Shown in pieces: positions 7,176 through 9,717 of a stretch of 9,717 nucleotides of DNA. This DNA comes from CAJQQY01 sp964352225. GTDB lineage: Bacteria; Bacteroidota; Bacteroidia; Chitinophagales; Saprospiraceae. Made by a program: the position numbers and the translations under genes. The stretch is taken from assembly GCA_964352225.1 (NCBI GenBank), contig CAYGRM010000258.1:1-9717 (forward strand), in the 5' to 3' direction. How positions within the stretch are numbered: position 1 is the stretch's first letter; the number at the start of each line of letters is the position of its first letter. The notes beneath the pieces were generated by a model that made no database searches, was not told the origin of the DNA, and was given only the letters and a program-made list of their open reading frames with translations.

Positions 7176-7317
7176 ATCGCTTCGCTGTCAGAAGTCAGAT
7201 TGGTCGCTTTGCTCTCGGTCAGAGGTCAGACTGACGATATCTAAATTGTTCTCGTCAGTCTGACCTCTGGCAGTAAGCGTAGCGCACGATCTGACTTCTG
7301 ACAGCGAAGCGATCTAA
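7172..7317. repeat. 146-bp palindromic element made of four related modules
   Basis: The two 66-bp arms (7172-7237 and 7252-7317) are reverse complements without any indel, around a 14-base loop. The outer 29 bp (7172-7200 against 7289-7317) and the inner 18 bp (7220-7237 against 7252-7269) are exact; nine mismatches lie in the 19 bp between. Each arm holds two versions of one module, GCTTCGCT or a variant followed by GTCAGA(A/G)GTCAGA or a close form: 7175-7200 and 7202-7231 on plus, about 7258-7287 and 7289-7314 on minus. Three of the nine mismatches form G-U pairs in plus-strand RNA, so a rdgB read-through transcript could fold into one long hairpin. It has no open reading frame and no T tract at its end, so it resembles an intergenic repeat or MITE-like element more than a terminator. 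It overlaps the rdgB stop and ends 88 bp before the sigma gene. Confidence 0.93.
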
Positions 7318-7352
7318 GAGAATGTTAGCAAATATTGATTCGATTTTTTCAC

Positions 7353-7372
7353 TAACACTTTTCTAAGTGTTA
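7353..7372. promoter_or_regulatory. Palindrome upstream of the ECF sigma gene, possible operator
   Basis: TAACACTT (7353-7360) and AAGTGTTA (7365-7372) form an exact 8-bp inverted repeat around TTCT, 33 bp before the sigma-factor ATG at 7406. It could be a regulator site or a small leader hairpin. No convincing housekeeping promoter (TTTG / TAnnTTTG) is visible between the large palindrome and the start codon, which leaves room for a non-housekeeping promoter, for example autoregulation by the sigma factor itself. This is positional inference only. Confidence 0.35.
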
Positions 7373-7405
7373 ATTTAAGGGTTAGAAACTTAAAAACTAA
7401 TCCGA

Positions 7406-7981
7406 ATGTCGAAACTAAATTTTAATCGTTTGGAAAAAACAACTTATCTAGAAGGCATTGTTACTCAAGATATCCTGAAAGCTTGTATTGCAGGACATCG
7501 AGATTCACAAGAGTTATTATACCAATATTTCTCTCCAAAGATGTTTGGTATTTGCCTTCGGTATGGACATGATTATTCAACTGCAGAAGATTTATTGCAG
7601 GAAGGATTCATTAAGGTATTTAACAAACTGGACATGTTTCGATATGAAGGTTCTTTTGAAGGATGGATGAAAAGAATTTTTATCAATACATCGATTGAGC
7701 ATTATCGAAAAGCGAATAATCGAAAGTTTTTTGTAGAAATAGATCAAGCAAATGAGATAGCTTTTGATAGTACGGTAATTGATAATTTAGCAGTTCAAGA
7801 CTTACTAAAACTAGTTCAAAAATTACCTCATGGTTATCGAACAGTTTTTAATTTATATGCAATTGAAGGATACAATCATAAAGAAATAGGCCAAATGCTC
7901 GGCATCTCGGAAGGAACTTCCAAATCTCAATTAGCGAGAGCAAGAGCCACTTTACAAAGGAATATTAAATTATTTAAATAA
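7406..7981 (+). CDS. ECF-type RNA polymerase sigma-70 factor
   Basis: This alternative sigma factor directs RNA polymerase to a special promoter set. The 191 residues contain only regions 2 and 4, as in the extracytoplasmic-function class. Region 2 spans about 25-103: GHRDSQELLYQYFSPKMFGICLRY, then DYSTAEDLLQEGFIKVFNKL (core binding), and GSFEGWMKRIFINTSIEHYRK (the -10 recognition helix). A short linker follows, then region 4 at about 130-187 with LPHGYRTVFNLYAIEGYNHKEIGQMLGIS and the recognition helix SEGTSKSQLARARATL. The first ~20 residues precede the conserved core, a length often seen in Bacteroidota members; no later methionine is better placed. The next gene begins three bases after the stop and looks like its membrane anti-sigma factor, so activity is probably held at the membrane until a signal arrives. 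The inducing signal cannot be inferred. Confidence 0.95.
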   Translation: MSKLNFNRLEKTTYLEGIVTQDILKACIAGHRDSQELLYQYFSPKMFGICLRYGHDYSTAEDLLQEGFIKVFNKLDMFRYEGSFEGWMKRIFINTSIEHYRKANNRKFFVEIDQANEIAFDSTVIDNLAVQDLLKLVQKLPHGYRTVFNLYAIEGYNHKEIGQMLGISEGTSKSQLARARATLQRNIKLFK

Positions 7982-7984
7982 CTG

Positions 7985-8674
7985 ATGCAGCAAGATAATT
8001 CTAAAAACGGAGAGGATATTTTCAAAGAAAAATTAGCTGATTTTTCACCTCCTCCTCCTTCTGCTAACTGGCAAAAAATTGCTTCTCAAGTCCAAGGAGA
8101 AGACTTAGATGCATTTGTCAAAAATAATCTCAATGAAATTGAACCAACTCCTAATCCAAAAATATGGGCAAATATCAAACGGAAGTTGCCACTTTCATTA
8201 CTAGTCAGGAATCAATTGAATTGGCTGAGTCGAATTGCTGCAGTCCTTATTATATTTATGGTAGCTATTTTATTTTTTGAGAAAAAAGAGACTATCCGTA
8301 CACAACCTACATATGATGAAACCATAATTACTACAAGTAATCGTGAAAAAATGGTACATGAAGAAACTTCCGATTTTGTTTTTGCCATAAGCAATGATCA
8401 CAAAAAAGAAACTTCAGCAAGCGAGGAACTTTCCTTAGAGGATGAAAATACCATGGAAGATTTTTGGTCATCAATCAATGAGGAAGAAAAATTTATTGGA
8501 GCAATAGATAAAGATATCATTGAGAAAAGTTTGAAGCCTCTTTTAAAATTACCCATCGAAAATTTAGAAGCTGCTTTGCCTCATAAAAATAAAATTTCCA
8601 AAAAAACACTTTCCATTTTTCAACAAAATCAGAAAAACTTATCAAATGATGAGGTGCAATCTGATGAAAAATAA
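7985..8674 (+). CDS. Probable single-TM anti-sigma factor
   Basis: The gene starts three bases after the sigma-factor stop, which suggests tight co-expression. The 229-residue product has a cytoplasmic-type N-terminus of about 80 residues, one hydrophobic helix at 84-98 (IAAVLIIFMVAILFF) and an acidic, low-complexity C-terminal part of about 130 residues that should lie in the periplasm. There is no signal peptide and no zinc-binding HxxxCxxC motif, so it is not of the ZAS type. The N-terminus carries the same motif twice: FSPPPPSANWQKI (20-32, W29) and IEPTPNPKIWANI (52-64, W61), 32 residues apart. Motifs of the form PxPxxxWxxI are, as I recall, common in Bacteroidota anti-sigma-like proteins linked to ECF genes. 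The role is inferred from gene order and topology; the family name is uncertain. The rest of the sequence is lysine- and glutamate-rich with no recognised domain. Confidence 0.8.
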   Translation: MQQDNSKNGEDIFKEKLADFSPPPPSANWQKIASQVQGEDLDAFVKNNLNEIEPTPNPKIWANIKRKLPLSLLVRNQLNWLSRIAAVLIIFMVAILFFEKKETIRTQPTYDETIITTSNREKMVHEETSDFVFAISNDHKKETSASEELSLEDENTMEDFWSSINEEEKFIGAIDKDIIEKSLKPLLKLPIENLEAALPHKNKISKKTLSIFQQNQKNLSNDEVQSDEK

Positions 8675-8726
8675 ATTCTTTTTATAATAGTTTAGTTTAA
8701 CAAACAAAACGACAAATCTAGTACAT

Positions 8727-8760
8727 AGAGATAAGGCATGCCTTGTCTCTATTTTTTATT
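8727..8760 (+). terminator. Intrinsic terminator of the sigma/anti-sigma operon
   Basis: A 24-base hairpin at 8727-8750 (AGAGATAAGG then CATG then CCTTGTCTCT) has one G-U pair in the plus-strand RNA and is otherwise fully complementary. It is followed at once by the T-rich run ATTTTTTATT (8751-8760). It lies 53 bp after the anti-sigma stop and well before the ABC promoter, so it separates the two transcription units. Confidence 0.85.
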
Positions 8761-8814
8761 TAAGGAATCAGGTATCATGTTAGTCTACACTAATCTATAT
8801 TTTATCCTTAATTA

Positions 8815-8845
8815 TTTGTCAAAGAGCTACAGAAAGTTATTTTTG
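8815..8845 (+). promoter_or_regulatory. Strong-match Bacteroidota promoter for the ABC ATPase gene
   Basis: TTTG at 8815-8818 and TATTTTTG at 8838-8845 are separated by 19 bp, a full match to the TTTG-N19-TAnnTTTG consensus of the Bacteroidota housekeeping sigma factor. Transcription would begin around 8851-8853, leaving a leader of only about 8 bases before the ATG at 8860. Confidence 0.6.
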
Positions 8846-8859
8846 ATAAAAAATAAAAC

Positions 8860-9717
8860 ATGACTGTACTCCAAACCAACGAACTCTCCAAAAGATACGG
8901 CCCAATCAAAGCGGTCAATCGACTTTCCCTCCAAGTTGAAAAAGGTCAAATTCTCGGAATTCTCGGCCCTAATGGTAGTGGTAAAACAACCTTCCTTGGG
9001 ATGGTTCTCGACATCATCAAAAAAGATAGCGGTAACTACCAATGGTTCGAAGGAAAATATGGAGAAAATGCTCGAAAGAACTTGGGTGCCTTATTGGAGA
9101 CTCCTAATTTTTATCCCTATAAAAATGCGGTGGACAATCTCAAAATCATTGCTCACATCAAAAAGGTAGAGAACCCTCGGATCAATGAATTATTAGAAAT
9201 CGTCAATTTAGCTCATCGAAAAACTTCTCCCTTTCACGCTTATTCCCTTGGCATGAAACAAAGATTAGGAATTGCTGGAGCCATGATCGGCGACCCAGAT
9301 GTTTTGATTTTTGATGAACCGACTAACGGCTTAGATCCGCAAGGAATTGCTGAAGTACGAGATACCATTGTCAATATCGGAAAGCAGGGAAAAACGATAA
9401 TCATGGCAAGTCATATTTTAGATGAAGTAGAAAAAGTATGTACACATGTTTCAATTATTAAAAATGGTAATCATTTAATTTCTGGTTCGGTAGGTTCAAT
9501 TATTAGCGACGATGTCCAAGTTGAAATTGCAGCAGCTAATTTGGATGGCTTAAGAAATATGCTTTCCAATGATTCACGCATTAGTCAATTAGTGGAAAAA
9601 GAAGGAAAATTAGTGCTTTACGTTGATAGTAATTTTTCCACAGAAGAGATCAATCGAGTAGCTCATAACAATGGTATTACATTAACCCATCTGGTGGCAA
9701 AAGCGAAGAGTTTGGAA
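8860..9717 (+). CDS. ABC transporter ATP-binding protein, BcrA/CcmA-like (3' end cut by window)
   Basis: This is the ATPase of an ABC-2 type exporter; in such systems it pairs with a separate membrane permease, probably encoded just past the window edge. The frame is open from ATG 8860 to the last base (286 codons) with no stop, so the C-terminus is missing; given usual lengths near 300 residues, little is lost. Visible parts: Walker A GPNGSGKT at 36-43, a Q-loop region LLETPNFYPY at 78-87, signature YSLGMKQRLGIA at 128-139, Walker B VLIFDEP at 148-154, D-loop NGLDP at 156-160 and the switch histidine H185 in ASHIL. The Q-loop position has glutamate (E80) and the signature reads SLGMKQ, both as in bacitracin-type BcrA ATPases. 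From about 215 follows the extra C-terminal domain common in that group. The substrate is unknown. No clear Shine-Dalgarno site precedes the start; a good promoter lies 15 bp upstream. Confidence 0.95.
   Translation, partial: MTVLQTNELSKRYGPIKAVNRLSLQVEKGQILGILGPNGSGKTTFLGMVLDIIKKDSGNYQWFEGKYGENARKNLGALLETPNFYPYKNAVDNLKIIAHIKKVENPRINELLEIVNLAHRKTSPFHAYSLGMKQRLGIAGAMIGDPDVLIFDEPTNGLDPQGIAEVRDTIVNIGKQGKTIIMASHILDEVEKVCTHVSIIKNGNHLISGSVGSIISDDVQVEIAAANLDGLRNMLSNDSRISQLVEKEGKLVLYVDSNFSTEEINRVAHNNGITLTHLVAKAKSLE

Noticed and set aside
7172..7317. CRISPR array from the recurring GTCAGA(A/G)GTCAGA units
   Set aside because: The copies are in both orientations, are adjacent without unique spacers of even length, and no cas gene is near; it is a palindrome, not an array.
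7172..7317. Ordinary rho-independent terminator for rdgB
   Set aside because: The stem is far longer than usual, the loop is inside a modular repeat, and no T tract follows the right arm (AAGAGAATG).
8675..8859. Small gene in the spacer before the ABC ATPase
   Set aside because: Apart from the terminator and promoter the spacer is AT-rich with frequent stops in all frames.
8827..9169. Short frames on both strands over the ABC ATPase start
   Set aside because: The frame beginning at 8860 encodes complete Walker A, signature and Walker B motifs, so the others are out-of-frame or antisense shadows.

Overview
The window looks like ordinary chromosomal DNA from a low-GC member of the Bacteroidota, most likely Cytophagales (Cyclobacteriaceae-like). 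This is inferred from the AT-rich sequence, the lack of Shine-Dalgarno sites before most starts, promoters of the TTTG / TAnnTTTG type, a sigma-ECF gene followed at once by a single-TM anti-sigma-like gene with PxPxxxW motifs, and the style of the TrkA/TrkH, bestrophin and IlvE proteins. No mobile gene, CRISPR array, tRNA or rRNA was seen.

Layout. (1) 90-608 (+) encodes an unrecognised five-helix membrane protein that converges on the Trk operon. (2) 3434-637 (-) is a trkA-trkH operon for potassium uptake, with stop and start codons overlapping as TAATG. (3) A 267-bp divergent spacer carries a good trkA promoter and an AT-rich palindrome; from its other side runs a bestrophin-family channel (3702-4742, +). 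(4) A hairpin with A and T tracts on its two sides ends both the bestrophin gene and the convergent branched-chain aminotransferase gene (5906-4827, -). (5) Divergent from ilvE lies a 157-residue protein (6014-6487, +) whose C-terminus resembles the psi subunit of DNA polymerase III, then the nucleotide-pool sanitising gene rdgB (6600-7175, +). (6) 7406-8674 (+) is an ECF sigma factor and its probable anti-sigma factor, closed by a terminator at 8727-8760. (7) A BcrA-like ABC ATPase (8860 to beyond the window end, +) starts from a near-perfect Bacteroidota promoter.

The functional themes are ion homeostasis (Trk and bestrophin), amino-acid metabolism (IlvE), nucleotide/DNA housekeeping (psi-like protein and RdgB), envelope or stress signalling (sigma/anti-sigma) and export (ABC). 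The least explained material is non-coding: a 146-bp palindrome built of four related modules that begins inside the rdgB stop codon (7172-7317), and a separate ~94-bp inverted repeat just upstream of rdgB (6491-6584). Thus rdgB is bracketed by two different palindromic intergenic elements. I found no convincing new multi-gene system.
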